A DNA stretch of 64,000 bases. Source: Clarkia xantiana subsp. parviflora. Its lineage: Eukaryota; Streptophyta; Magnoliopsida; Myrtales; Onagraceae. The stretch covers positions 7,050,763-7,114,762 of the forward strand of contig JAPTYO010000007.1 in NCBI GenBank assembly GCA_036873135.1, given 5' to 3'. Under the pieces are notes generated by a model that was not told where the DNA came from, did no database searches, and saw only the letters and a program-made list of their open reading frames with translations. The translations under genes and the position numbers were made by a program. Positions 23,634-35,700 of the stretch are shown here, piece after piece (position 1 is the stretch's first letter; every line of letters starts with the position of its first letter).

Positions 23634-24208
23634 TAGGCTGTCAAAACGGATCAACCCGTAACCCGTGACCCGCGGGTCATCGACGACCCAACCTGTGATT
23701 GACCCGGGGTCACCACGGGTCAGGATCACAGACCCATACCCGGGCACCCGGGTCAACAAACAAGTGCCATTGCTGCTAAGCCTGTGTATAGAGTTAAATA
23801 TTACACAAATATATTAGATGAATGATTTTAGTATTTATGTCAAGATGGTGATGATATAATAGTATAGTATCTGCTGGCATTTACTTGCACTTGCATGAAC
23901 ACGCACCACGGCAACATCCAAATTCCAAGCACTGCAGTGCATCCAAAGGTCCCAAACTCCATATTACCAACCATTATACCATATATACTTAGTAGTTACT
24001 CTCAGTCTGTCTGCGCCTAGGGTTAGTGGTGGGTTACAAAATAAAAAGAAAAAAGAAAAAAACTAAACTAACCTGATTTCAACGGGTCACGGGTCGGGTA
24101 CGGGTCCTTACTATAAACCCGTACCCAACCCGTTAGTATATCTACGTGAACCCGGACCCGACCCGTGAACGGGTCATTTGCGGGTAACGGGTAAAATTGA
24201 CAGGCCTA
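23634..24208. mobile_element. hAT-type MITE with perfect 8-bp TSD
   Basis: ATTTTTGT flanks both sides exactly (23626-23633 and 24209-24216). The ends are inverted: TAGGCTGTCAAAA at the left and TTGACAGGCCTA at the right. GC-rich subterminal repeats of the ACCCGTGACCCG type resemble those of the element at 2719. There is no transposase frame. It is inserted in the left arm of the foldback element 23358-25140. Confidence 0.85.
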
Positions 24209-24275
24209 ATTTTTGTATTACACTGGTTAGCTTTACTCAATTCTTTCTAGTTTAAAAGAAGCAGTAATATAGGGG

Positions 24276-24948
24276 CAGGCCCGGCTCTAGGCCCAAGCAA
24301 AGCTTGGGCCTTAGGCTTAAAAAAAAATTAGGTCTCAACATTATGAATCTATTTATTATATTGGTTGTTTAATAAGACATCATTTGTTAACAGTTGTTTA
24401 ATTATGCTAATTATTACCATTAAAAGAATTAAAGTTACATAGAGAATTTATAATTAATCTCACCAACCTACTCCTCTATTTAATACAATTAAATGATTAT
24501 CTTCCGAGCATTTAATACTATTCTACCTTCTTTATTTTGTTTTATAAACTTTTTTTTTATTTCAACATTTTTTATCTCATTCCATTTAATCAAAAATTAA
24601 ATTATCTATCATTTTTTTTTTAATTATCCAATACTTACGGCCTATTTTTTTTTAACAATAGTACCCTCACTACTTTGTATATATAAAGCATTTAAGTCAA
24701 CTTCACCAATATTTTATTCAATTTAAAAATATATTCAAATATTTTCAAAATTATTATTTACCGTTCATTATAGACGTACTAAGTTTTCATTTGCGAATGT
24801 TATATTTATACATATTACAGTACTAAAATAGTTGATTAAGCTCTAACTTAAAAAAAAATTACATTTAAAAAATAAAATCAGGTTAATTCGCTTGAGGACT
24901 CTGATTTGCTTTTCGCTTGAGGCCTCCGATTTTCTTGAGACGGCCCTG
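24276..24948. mobile_element. hAT-type non-autonomous element with perfect 8-bp TSD
   Basis: TATAGGGG flanks both sides exactly (24268-24275 and 24949-24956). The ends are CAGGCCCGGCTCTAGG at the left and GAGACGGCCCTG at the right, inverted. The 673-bp body is AT-rich with no coding capacity. It sits near the centre of the foldback element 23358-25140. Confidence 0.8.
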
Positions 24949-25140
24949 TATAGGGGTGGAAATGATTGAGTAAATCCAACTAATGTAATACAAAATGCAC
25001 TTGTATTTTCATTCACATTTACAATGAGCTTAGCTAACTCGTTTACCCAATTTGAAAAAAAAATTGGCTATCGATACTAAATGCACATGAATTTCCATTC
25101 GCACGTACAATGAGCTTGACTAACTTATTAGTCCAATTTA

Positions 25141-26136
25141 AGACACAAAATTTTAATTCAGGCAAACTTCAGACTGTTTATAGGTTTTTATCACTTTGCA
25201 TAGTTATAATATCTAGATTTTCGTCTAGAACCGGAGGTCGCCATAGAACATCCACAATTGTATTATATAGTATTATTTAAATGTGGGTTTGACATATATT
25301 TTTTTATGTGAACAGAAAAAATTGTGCTACAAATGTTTCATATAGTATTAATTAAAAGTGAGACCCACCTATTTTACATAACACATTCCTTAAATTTAAG
25401 GAATGCACTATATTGACATATCATTACATAACCAATTTTTTAATAGCAAATTAATTCATTTCATAATTAAAACTATCGATAGTTGTTAGAAAATAATATA
25501 ATAAAATAAATATTTAACATTTAATTAAATAAAACTAATGGAAACTATATTATTTATATATGTCTTAACTTTAAATTATTTAAAGTGTATATAAATATCA
25601 TATATAGTAATTTTAAATAATATAAATTATGCAAAACCATCTGATAATGTTGGGAGTTGCATATGGTTTGTAAATAATGTTGGGTCGCGCCCTGTCGATC
25701 GACGAGCTGTACCGAGATAAGTTTTTGGCTAAGCATGTGCGCGACAATTAATTGAGATGGAGGGGCTGGCTAGGGGTAAAAATGGAAGTTTTCACTTTTG
25801 TAGTAAACCAGCTTTTCATCGGTATATAGTAGCCAGGGTAGAAAGGGTAGTTCACTTTATTAATTTAATTAACTTCAGCAAATCGTCATTCTCAAGATTT
25901 TCTTTTGACCAATTCTCAAGAGAATATAGAATAGATGGTTTAATTAGAAGGGTCACTGGATTGACAGTTCTTTCAAGCAACTAGTTGACTGGGAAGATTT
26001 TCACGCATCATCAATTCGCTGTTATATTGGGGGTTTGACAAATCAAAGATGAATGGAATAATATATAATATATATACACACTCTTTTTTTTGGTAGAATA
26101 CAAGTATACACATCCAATCGAATCAAAAGATATATA
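25141..26136. other. Spacer containing a diverged T1-like MITE
   Basis: Bases about 25247-25645 follow the order of the T1 elements (GAACATCCACAATTGTATTA, CCTTAAATTTAAGGAATGCA, CATAACCAATTTTTTAATA) with many substitutions. This is probably an old relative of T1. No intact target duplication is visible. A 75-codon frame at 25757-25984 shows no family features. Confidence 0.5.
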
Positions 26137-28571
26137 TCTACTATATTATATTAATTCGGTACCGGAAGTCCTCTGTCCGACACGTGGACAGTCCACGCAG
26201 TCAGGATTTCCTAATATAGTTGGGGTTCTATAAATATAGATACAAAATATTGAGTGATTAAAAATTAAGAAGTATTTTTATTTCCTATTTTGGTCTCTAC
26301 ACAATTTAAAGAAACAAATTAATTAAAAGTTTCCTTTTAAATAGTAAATCTATACAGTTTGGTTCCGGAAGACCGTAGTCCGCCACGTAAGTAGTATATA
26401 TATATAGAATAATTTTAACAATAGTTATAATAAGGGTTTGACTCTCTCATCATCGTCCATTAATATAAATTAATTAATAATCGTGTAAATTAAATACGAT
26501 CATTCGGTGTTTAGAATTATTGATACTTTATATGCATATTATATTAATTAAAATATATGCACATTCCATCCATTCAATTCTATATATTAACTTCCCAATT
26601 TCAGAAATATGGTATTTTTAGTACATATATATTTGTTAAAATAAAATAAAATTTATTTTTGATTATAATAATAATAACTTTCTAAAATATAGTTATCGGG
26701 GTTGGAAATAATATTATTTATACTAATTAATACACATAATTCCACAACTGAATATCTCACCATGTTGTAGAATCATCCGCTTAGATGGAGCCGGAAGTCG
26801 GAACGACATTGGCCAACATCAGATCCATATTCTCAGGTGATACGAAGTTGCATTGTGACCATATAATTCCGAACATGGTTAATTGATGAAGTATTAACCA
26901 TGGTATTGTATTTGATTAAAATCTTATGATTGATCCTTGACCAGTTGTATACTTTTAATTTTTACCTATTTAATGACTTTGTAGATCGTTCCAATAAATG
27001 TACCGTGTCCCATCGGCATGTTACCTTTTGACAAGGTTGTTTGCAGAAACGAAGAGGTTGGAGAGCAACAAGAAAAAAAATTAAAGGTACGTATACTTTA
27101 CAACATGATACTTACCGTTCTTTTTATTGAACTTGGTAGAATTTACATATTTTTAAAAAATACATTAGTAATTAGCTAATTGGTTTAAATATTTTTACAT
27201 TCGAGATCAGTAAATTGATCCCTATTGCGTTGGGTGAATCTTTTGGTGAGATGCTGCTCTTTTTTTCATTGCCTATCAAAAACTGAACTTTTTTTATAGC
27301 ATGAGTTAATGAACTAAATTGTTCTTATTTCTTTTCGGTTAGGCTCCGATTGAATTTAACCGACCATCTACACAGAAATACATCTCTCTCTTATTCCCTG
27401 GTATTATTGACTCAACTAAATATTGGTAATGATGATAAATTCAATTCTGAAGGATTAGTTAATGTTGTTCTCATACTTTTTTTTTGCGGTACATAGCCAA
27501 TGTGTTTAAGTTTAAAAGTTTAATCATGATTATTTTACTTATAATGTAATATAATAAAAAAAAATCTCTTTTTTTAGGAATAATTTTCATATATTCTTAT
27601 GTTCGTTTGTTTTCTACTGTTTCAGTGAGTTTTTTTTTTTTATTAATAGCTATTGGTTTTTATATATGTTTTTCTTATACATCTTCCCGAGATAATTATT
27701 TAATTTCTTTTCCATGATTTGATTAAATTATAAGTGGAAGTTATAGACTTATAGTACGACTGGAGTTAAGACATAACAATTTGACGTTTTCTATTAGTTT
27801 GATTTCTACTCGATGTACCTAGAACCTTATATATCAAATTCTATCCATTTTAATTTTAACTTATTGAAATTGTTTGTTTCACTATTTGCAGGTTAGGTTA
27901 TTGCATCATGGGTTCAAGTGGCCCCCGCTAAGAAATTTATCTAAATTATTGCATGGGAACCATTAATAAAAAAAATGAATAGATATCGTAAATTGATTGT
28001 TTTTTAATATTTCGTGCACGATATAGATTGTGAGAAATTGAATATTATAAATTAATTGTTGGTTTACAGGTATCGAACAAGAACTAGAGTAAATAAGCAT
28101 ACATGAAGAGACTGATGTTGGTGAATTCCTACAAAGTTTCTAAGGTAGAGGTCTATCGTCGTATATTGTACACCTATAAAAAAAAAATATACACATACTT
28201 ATGGTAATTTTCTTGATGATGATGCATTATTTATTTAATAGCGGAAGTAGGTATCATACATGTTATTTTTTATACGAATTTTTTGGCTGGAATGATTTAT
28301 TGGGCAAATTAACTCCATAAAAATTACATTTATAATTAGATGACTCCGTGACGAATATCAAATCTTAATTGCATTATGCACATATTTTATTACATTTTAC
28401 ATATTTAGATTATTAATATAATTATGATATTAAATTAGTATTTCTAATATTTTATGACATATTATATTATTATTAATATAAAATTACAAATTATTATAAA
28501 ATTATCTTTGATACGTTCTAATATAATTTTTATTCATTTTTCCCCGCGCGGTGCGCGGGGTATGCATCTAG
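26137..28571 (+). mobile_element. Non-autonomous Helitron H1
   Basis: The 5' end is A|TCTACTATATTATATTAA (start 26137). The 3' end has a strong hairpin, CCCCGCGCGGTGCGCGGGG at about 28543-28561, then a short spacer and CTAG at 28568-28571 followed by T. These are the accepted Helitron hallmarks: TC start, hairpin shortly before CTRR, and insertion between A and T without duplication. No Rep/helicase frame is present. GGTACCGGAAGTCC near 26158 is echoed by GGTTCCGGAAGACC near 26361, a possible internal repeat. Confidence 0.7.
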
Positions 28572-29275
28572 TTTCCAATTAATTAAATTAAACATATATA
28601 GCAGCTGAATCAACAGTTTTAAAATTTAAAATTACTTCTAAAACTTCTATTCAAAAGTACCTATTATTATGCAATACGACATATCCTACGATTACGAGCT
28701 TTAAAATTCATTATAAAAAGCTATGTCGCTAAATAATTACTTTATCATTTTAATATCTATAAGTATATTTGTTTTTATTTAGTACTATAATATTATCTAC
28801 ACATTTTAATATCGTAATAAAAAAACATAACTTTTTCAACGGATCTCCGATTTACTAACGATTTTATTCATGTGAAAGTATGGGTGGAAAGGTTTCCAAG
28901 CTCCCATATGGTTTGCTCTGAAATCCCATATTCTAAATTCCTCACGGACGTCATCTCGCGGTGACCTGTAAATAACAGGTCCCGCCTAGGCCCATATATT
29001 GCGTCAAACATATGAGGAGGCGAGTAAAACTGGACTTATCATGTCGGCTTCTTTACTGTGTTAGGCTGCTAATAGGGTTACGTTGATGACCCAGTGTGCA
29101 TGCGTTGGTTGTTCACTGAGTATGATAAATAAAAAAAAAAAAAAAAAAAATCTCAGACCGTAAGTAGAGAGTTCGAACATTACGTAGCGAGATGAACAAT
29201 GATCGCCACTACTATGCTATTCTTTTTCACGAAAAAAAAAACAATAAAAAATGAAATGTATATATACTTTTAATA
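28572..29275. repeat. Spacer with a dispersed repeat of unknown class
   Basis: Bases about 28900-29215 resemble the repeat at 33200-34079 (GGTGACCTGTAAATAACAGG, GAGGAGGCGAG, CACTGAGT, then GTTCGAACATTACGTAGCG and GATCGCCACTA). A 19-base A tract lies at about 29132-29150. The same 3' sequence appears in reverse at 38515-38600. The termini look tRNA-SINE-like in the second copy, but the class is uncertain. Confidence 0.45.
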
Positions 29276-29832
29276 TCTATATATTATACTAATCCTAGAT
29301 TACCCTAAATTAGAAGCTGCCACATGTCTAATCTATATATTAGCCCATCAGTGAATGCCCAATTTCCCTATCTAATGCCTTGCCACGTGTCCCTTCTTTT
29401 AGGCACAACGCTTCAAAACGCTGGTTTGAGTGTAAAAACGACGGTGGGCTCCACAATAAAAAACCTAGCAATTCTCTTTGTAAACTACGCCGCTCAACTT
29501 GACCTCTACACATCCAGCAAAACGACAGCGCTTTAACATTTGTCTTTCTAATACGGATTGTCTCAGTTGAGAATCAATGTGAGCTTCACACGTCAGCCCG
29601 CCCAAAACGACGCGTTACCTTTGCCTCTACATTAAATAGTGAAGCCACAATCGAACGAAGAGTAACTCCAGTATCGAAACGGCAGGAAGCTACATGAACG
29701 ACAGAGTTAATTACAATTAAAATTTTGGCCAGAAGCAATTAAAACAAAGTTGGAAACCAAGCGTTGATCTGATTACCAATTAAGGCAGCAAGTGACAACT
29801 CCACTATAAATATCTTGCATGCATAAACCCGG

Positions 29833-30340
29833 CTACAGCTCATCTGATTTCATTGAAACTGCTGGATCGGTATCTACCTCGCCGTCTGAATCGATGGATC
29901 GATTCTCTATATCAGGAGTAAAGGCCTCCTCCAACATGCATGAATAAATCAACCACGACAGATCAGATAAAAAAATAAATCAGATCAAAACCAGCCAGAG
30001 AAGATAGAGGCCCAGATCTAACGTTTTAGGTTTTAATATTTACGCAGATCTCACAGATCCAAACCAAACCGACATAAATCAAATAACTTACCTTGCTTAT
30101 ATCGGGTTTTCCTCGATTTGAACAGATCTAGAAGTTATATGGGGGGAAAGAAGAGGATCTCTGCAATTACTTAACGGCGGCCGGCAGGGCTTGCTCGACT
30201 GCTGAAGGAAAATGGCAGCGGCGTCTCGCTCGACGGCTAATGGGTATCAATCAAGAAAGTAAATGAAGCGGCGGGGACCGTGGTTGACTGGCGGAATGAA
30301 GAGGAATAAAGAAGGTGAAGAGTTTCTGATGTATTGACTA
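29833..30340 (-). pseudogene. Gene fragment inside Helitron H2 (5' leader, splice donor, short frame)
   Basis: On the minus strand, from about 30340 down, lies a GC-rich leader-like stretch. It ends in a canonical donor (ATAAGCAAG|GTAAGTTA, about 30093), followed by T-rich intron-like DNA. A 34-codon frame from ATG 29937 to TAG 29833 is acidic (DSDGEVDTDPA). It lies in normal codon-like sequence and also has an internal donor candidate (GGCGAG|GTAGAT). This layout looks like the 5' end of a host gene captured by the Helitron. The parent gene is not recognised. Confidence 0.4.
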
Positions 30341-30917
30341 AATGCCACAGACCAACTTTTAGTTTCTTACTTTCTTTACTTTAAAAATCACATAATTTGA
30401 TTTTTTTTGTTTCCAAATTTACCCTTATTGATTCAATTAACCGTCTTAACTTTTAAGTACATTTTACCAACTGTCAGATTTTTTTCCTAGCCTTTATATT
30501 AAGATTTCTTTTGCCATTATTTATATATAAGGAATTTCGTGAAACCAAAATACAAACTACGTAACAATAGAAAAAAACCACCTCTTATATATAATGAAAA
30601 TAAAACCATACAGAAATTAGTGAAGTAAAAAAATTAGTGACAAAAAATAATTTAGTTTGCTAATACACCTAACTATTTCGTATTTAACCTATATATTAAT
30701 TAAGAAAAATATTACAAAATTTTTTTTTGTAATACTTAACGTTTTTTTTTTATAAGATTTGATATTGAATAATTAATAAATTAATAGTTAAAGGAGAAAA
30801 TGATTTCTATATATATGGTAAAGAAAATGGTTTCTATATAGGACGTTTACAAAAAAAAAAAAAGTTTCTATATAGGAGTTTCTTGGTTAAAAATGCAAAT
30901 TAAACAATTCAATACTA

Positions 30918-31115
30918 ATTAAGAATAAATTATTCACGTAGGAAATTTGAAAGAAAAAAATTTAGGAAGACCATTCAAATTTAAGACTACACAATAAATA
31001 ATTACCATATATACTGATTAAGAATAAATTATTCACGTAGGAAATTTGAAAGAAAAAAATTTAGGAAGACCATTCAAATTTAAGACTACACAATAAATAA
31101 CTACCATATACATAC
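30918..31115. repeat. 99-bp tandem duplication
   Basis: Two consecutive 99-bp units begin at 30918 and 31017, both reading ATTAAGAATAAATTATTCAC. They are nearly identical through the ACACAATAAATAA near their ends, so the duplication is recent. It lies inside Helitron H2. Confidence 0.85.
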
Positions 31116-31253
31116 AATAATCACATATAAATAGTTATGACCTGCATGTTTAAGATTTAATATTCTTCCACTTACGAATAATAATCACATATATGTATAG
31201 TATGTTTAGTAGTGGATTATGACATGTACGTTAACTTTGTTTTATTGTTATTC

Positions 31254-31256
<3 letters not shown>

Positions 31257-31342
<86 letters not shown>
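31257..31342. repeat. (AT)43 microsatellite
   Basis: An uninterrupted AT dinucleotide tract of 86 bases. It is likely to be length-variable and able to extrude a cruciform. It lies inside Helitron H2, about 1.45 kb before the P450 start. Confidence 0.95.
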
Positions 31343-31346
<4 letters not shown>

Positions 31347-32548
31347 AATACATCTTTTAAATTTTAAATATCTTTCCTTTCCTTGCTAATAGATCTTTTC
31401 ACCTATATGTTTTATTTTATTTTATTCTTTTAGTAAATAATATTCCATATTTCTTTAACACTAACATGTAAGTCGATTTCCTAAATATCTATATGTAGTC
31501 TTTTGTGAATTATTTATTTACTATTAATCAGATTGTTACATTTTCCCTTTAAATTAAAGATTTAATTCCTATATTATTTTTATTAATCTATTGCAAATAT
31601 AGTTTTTAGTTCAAAATATAAAATTGCTAATGACAATATTTATTCTGCTTGATAATATTACAAATCTATTATGTTTCTTTATTTTAATTTATGTACTTTA
31701 TACCATATTCATGTGTTTTTTGGCCCCTATTCGTTTCTTAGGTATCTTTTTTCCATTTTTATTAGGTGTCTTCAAATTCTCCCTGTTAAGAGGTTTATAC
31801 ATTTCTACTAAATTTTATGCCATACTGTATTTTTTTTTGCAACAATTATTTTATTGTACCTTAGATTTCTTCGAGTTCATTAGACCTTCGGATGCACCAA
31901 AAGTAATTCAACTATTTTATCTTATAATATCATTATTTTATCTTATAATATCATGATAACAAAATACTAATCATAAATATAATTAATTTTTTTGATCGTA
32001 CGTATATATAAGTTTTAATCCATATAGACCAAAGTGGGGTTTGTCGCATTATTATTTATTATCTATAAAATAAATAAAATTTATTAATTTCTTTTCATAT
32101 CAAATAATGTAAATCATCATGTATATTTTTCAAATTCTAATATCCCCTATAATAAAAAAAAATCAATTTTATATATATACTATGTATATTTAAAGAATTA
32201 TATAGTACAAAGTATATACTTATTAGAACATACATATAGGGGTAAAGACTTAAGATTTAGTAATTTAAAAAAATGACTCATCAATCGCATCATTACAAAC
32301 CAATGTCCAATATCTTCATTGATAAACTATCATTTTATATACATACTCAACTACATTATTTACACATGATAATATTTAAATAAATATATTTCTACATTCC
32401 TTAACCATGAAAAAAACACATCACAACAAAATGTAAATAACCAGGTTTAATTCAATTTCAAATTAAACAAAAAAAACCTAAAATTCTATCCAACATAATA
32501 AAATAAAATAAATCATCAACCCGCGCTGTGCGCGGGGAAAGCCACTAG

Positions 32549-32790
32549 TATATATTAATTGAAAAACAACTTCAAAGGAAACATTAAGCCGGCACACTAG
32601 TTAACGTTGTGGGCACGCATAAGAATGTCAACTACTAGTACGTCACTACTGTACGCAATGACAGCTCTTCTAATTAAACAGCAACTAATTCCTCATCAGC
32701 TTCTCTGTTTATATAAAGGCTCTCATCAAAACAATCATACATATATAGACTCTTTAATTTGTATAGAGAGCTAACTATATATATAAAGAG
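32549..32790 (+). promoter_or_regulatory. Proximal promoter of the P450 gene
   Basis: Only 242 bases separate the Helitron H2 terminus from the start codon. TATATAAA at 32710-32717 is 73 bases before the ATG and is the likely TATA box. Any more distal regulatory elements must lie within H2 or beyond. Confidence 0.55.
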
Positions 32791-35700
32791 ATGTGGTCTT
32801 CATTAGGAGCCTTCATATTGGCATTACTGGTGGTGGCTTTGACTGGTTGGGTGTATAAATGGAGGAACCCTAAATGCAATGGAGTTCTGCCACCTGGTTC
32901 CATGGGAATGCCTCTTGTGGGAGAGACCCTTCAATTTTTTACTGCTAGTAAATCAGTAGATATTTCTCCATTCATCAAGAATCGTATCAACAAGTAAATC
33001 TATCTTTGCTCATATTTCAACTTTATTACTATGCACCACATGTATCATTCTTGAAAATTTATCCACTTGCCCGGGGTAGCTCATTATTCTTTAAGTATTT
33101 ATGATCTTTTCCCATTGTTTGCTTATAAAAAGCACTACAAGAAAATCCTCCATTTTTGAATGATATATTGTTTTTAGAGAAACAATGTCTTAAATTTTAG
33201 CAAATAAGGTCTAGTAGTTAAGCGTGATTACTTTTATGTGGTTTGACTTCGAAGTTTCAAATTCAAAACCCCTGAGAAGCGCCGCATCACGGTGATCTAT
33301 TTAAATGACCAGGTTCCGCTTGGAACACGTATTGCATCAGGTATAGAGGAGGCAAGTAGATGTATAACTGAATTTAACGAGTCAGTCTCTTGAAAATAAT
33401 AGGGGTGAACAAATTACCCAGTTGGAACCGGAACCGGTCATTTGGTAGGTTCCGGGTAGATGTATATGGTTCTGATACGGTTCTGGGATTAAATTTCAAG
33501 AACCGGTATTTTCGGTTCCGGTATAAGTTTTCGATACCCAAATACCCGGAACCGGAACCGTTATATATATATAAATTAAAAAAACACTAAACATTTAACA
33601 AATTTAAAATTGGTTTGTGGAAAATGTTATAATTATTTTTATTATTCAGTTGGTATAACATAAATTTCAGTTTCAATTGGCTACCGAGAACCCGGTTCCA
33701 ACTAGGTATCCAGAACCTGGTTCCAAGTAGTACCTAAAATTATATTATTTAGTTTGAAAATTTGTAACCGGTTCCTTAACGGGTACCCGGAACCGATTGG
33801 CTCTTAACGGTTCTGGTACGGTTCCGGTTCCTAAATGTTCTGGTACGGTTCTGGATAATAAAGTTAGGAACCGTTTAGTATTGGTCTGGTTCTGGGATAC
33901 CCTAAAAGTACTGGGTACCCGGAACCGCTCACCCCTAGAAAATAATAGGCTACTGGTGTAGCTATATTGACGGGGCTTATTCACTGAGTTTGTTCTGAGA
34001 AACCCTCATACCGAAAGCGTGAGAACTTGAACATTATATAGCGCCAACGGAATTAGCCTATGGTCGTCACTAGTAGCCATTCATTTTAGGGTTAACAGGT
34101 CTTTTGGTCCATGATGTTTGACAATTTTTGGGTTTTGGTCAATAATGTTTTTTTTTACCTAGTTTTGGTACTATATGTTTGCAGATTTTTTCTCGTTTTG
34201 GTCTAACCGTTACATTCCGTCCATTTTTTGACATGTTCAAGTCACGTGATCCACTCTAAACTTTAAATTTAGTCCCTCTAATACTTTCTTAACCTTTTTT
34301 TTTGTTTAATTTAGTCCCGGAGTTTCAAAATTGACCCCAATTGGACAATAGGTCCAATTGAATTTTTGAAACTTCGGGACTAAATTGAACCAAAAAAAGT
34401 TTAGGAAAGTATTAGAGGGACTAATTTGAACAAAATTAAAAGTTTAGGGTGGATGACGTGACCTGTACATGTCAAAAAATGGACGGAATGTAACGGTTAG
34501 ACCAAAACTAGAAAAAATCTGCAAACATATGGTACCATAACTAGGTAATAAAAAACATCATTGACCAAAATCCAAAAGTTGTTAAACATCATGGACCAAA
34601 AGACCTGTTAACCCTTCATTTTATCTCATGTTGGCAAAAATAAAAAAGGCTATATAACCTAATTGGTGCCTCATATATAGGGCATGTCTCTTTTCGATAT
34701 CTTAAAAAAATTGTTAAAAATTGAAACTCCACTTATTTGAAATATATATTGATTATGAGTTTTCCTTTTTTTTTTTTTTGTCAAAATAGAGGAAAAATAT
34801 CACGTGTCATTTACGCACTTTTACACTTATATATTTATCAGTTATATTCTAAGTTTATTTTAAGAATAATTTAGTCTCTAAAGTTTCATAAATTTTAAAA
34901 AAAAAAAAAAAAACAGTGGCTACTACATGCATGACTTAATTGGGCGAGTTAGAGAAATGCGAGATTAAAATAGGATTTTGTCTAGTACTAGTATTCCACT
35001 TTAAAATATTTAACATTTTTTTATGTTACCCTAGATATAAGCTATGCCACTTTCTTCATAAATAAATAAATAATAAAAAAAAATGCTATGCCACTTGACT
35101 TATTCTGAGATATATCTTCAACCTTTTCATAACCCCATAATAGTTAATACATTCATAGAAATATTATTGTTGCATACATACATGCTCTCCGTGTAGCAAT
35201 GACATAATCTGTCTTTGTTGAAATTGAATTTAACATTGTACATATGATCAAGGAAGAAGCCAATAAGGGTTGAGAGCCTCAACTTTTGATGATGCATGAT
35301 TTTAACTGTAAAAGTTGTAATTTTCTCAATTTAGCTTTTAAAATCTTATAATTACCCCCTTAAAATTTATTTATATAGATTGTTTGCCTATACTTCAATT
35401 ATTGCCCCTTAACAAACCGGAAACGATTAACATTTCGACAGTCGGAATGTTAACATGCTGAATTTGTGTCTTACTATACAAATGCCCTTGAAGTTGTAAT
35501 TTATTACATTAGTGCCATTAAAAGACAGAATCAGACTGTTCACATTCCAATTGTCGGAACGTCTATCACGTTTCTTAACAAAATTCCTGACATCGTCTGT
35601 GCATATGATCAAAAGGTACGGACGTGTGTTCAAGACGAGCTTGGTGGGTCGACCGATGGTAATCTCATCCGACCCCGAGTTCAACCACTATATATTGCAA

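Larger units (their letters stand above)
23358..25140. mobile_element. Old foldback element split by two hAT insertions
   Basis: Left of the first hAT element, GGGCTAATAGTCAA, AACAAGTTAGTCAA and CCCATTGTATA occur twice in direct order (about 23360-23440 and 23545-23620). Right of the second hAT, the same modules occur twice in reverse complement (about 25010-25060 and 25085-25140). The inner arms also pair: GGAAATACATGTG and TTTGTATTACACTGGTTAG at the left, CTAATGTAATACAAAATGC and TGTATTTTC at the right. Excising both hAT elements with one TSD copy each restores a palindrome of about 520 bp. Outer ends and target duplication are not clear. Confidence 0.6.
29276..32548 (+). mobile_element. Helitron H2 with candidate captured gene fragment
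   Basis: The 5' end is A|TCTATATATTATACTAATCC (start 29276). The 3' end has hairpin CCCGCGCTGTGCGCGGG (about 32520-32536) and CTAG at 32545-32548 before T. The hairpin sequence is close to that of H1, so they are related. The body holds a GC-rich block (about 29820-30340), a 99-bp tandem duplication and a long AT microsatellite. No Rep/helicase is encoded. The 3' end lies 242 bp upstream of the P450 start codon. The 5' end is chosen by motif only, so a different TC start is possible. Confidence 0.65.

Noticed and set aside
25757..25984. 75-codon plus frame
   Set aside because: No homology features; it lies in transposon-derived spacer between a decayed MITE and Helitron H1.
31624..31956. 110-codon hydrophobic frame inside Helitron H2
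   Set aside because: Very AT-rich DNA produces Phe/Ile/Leu/Tyr frames by chance; there are no motifs, and the end is a short tandem repeat (YLIISLF).
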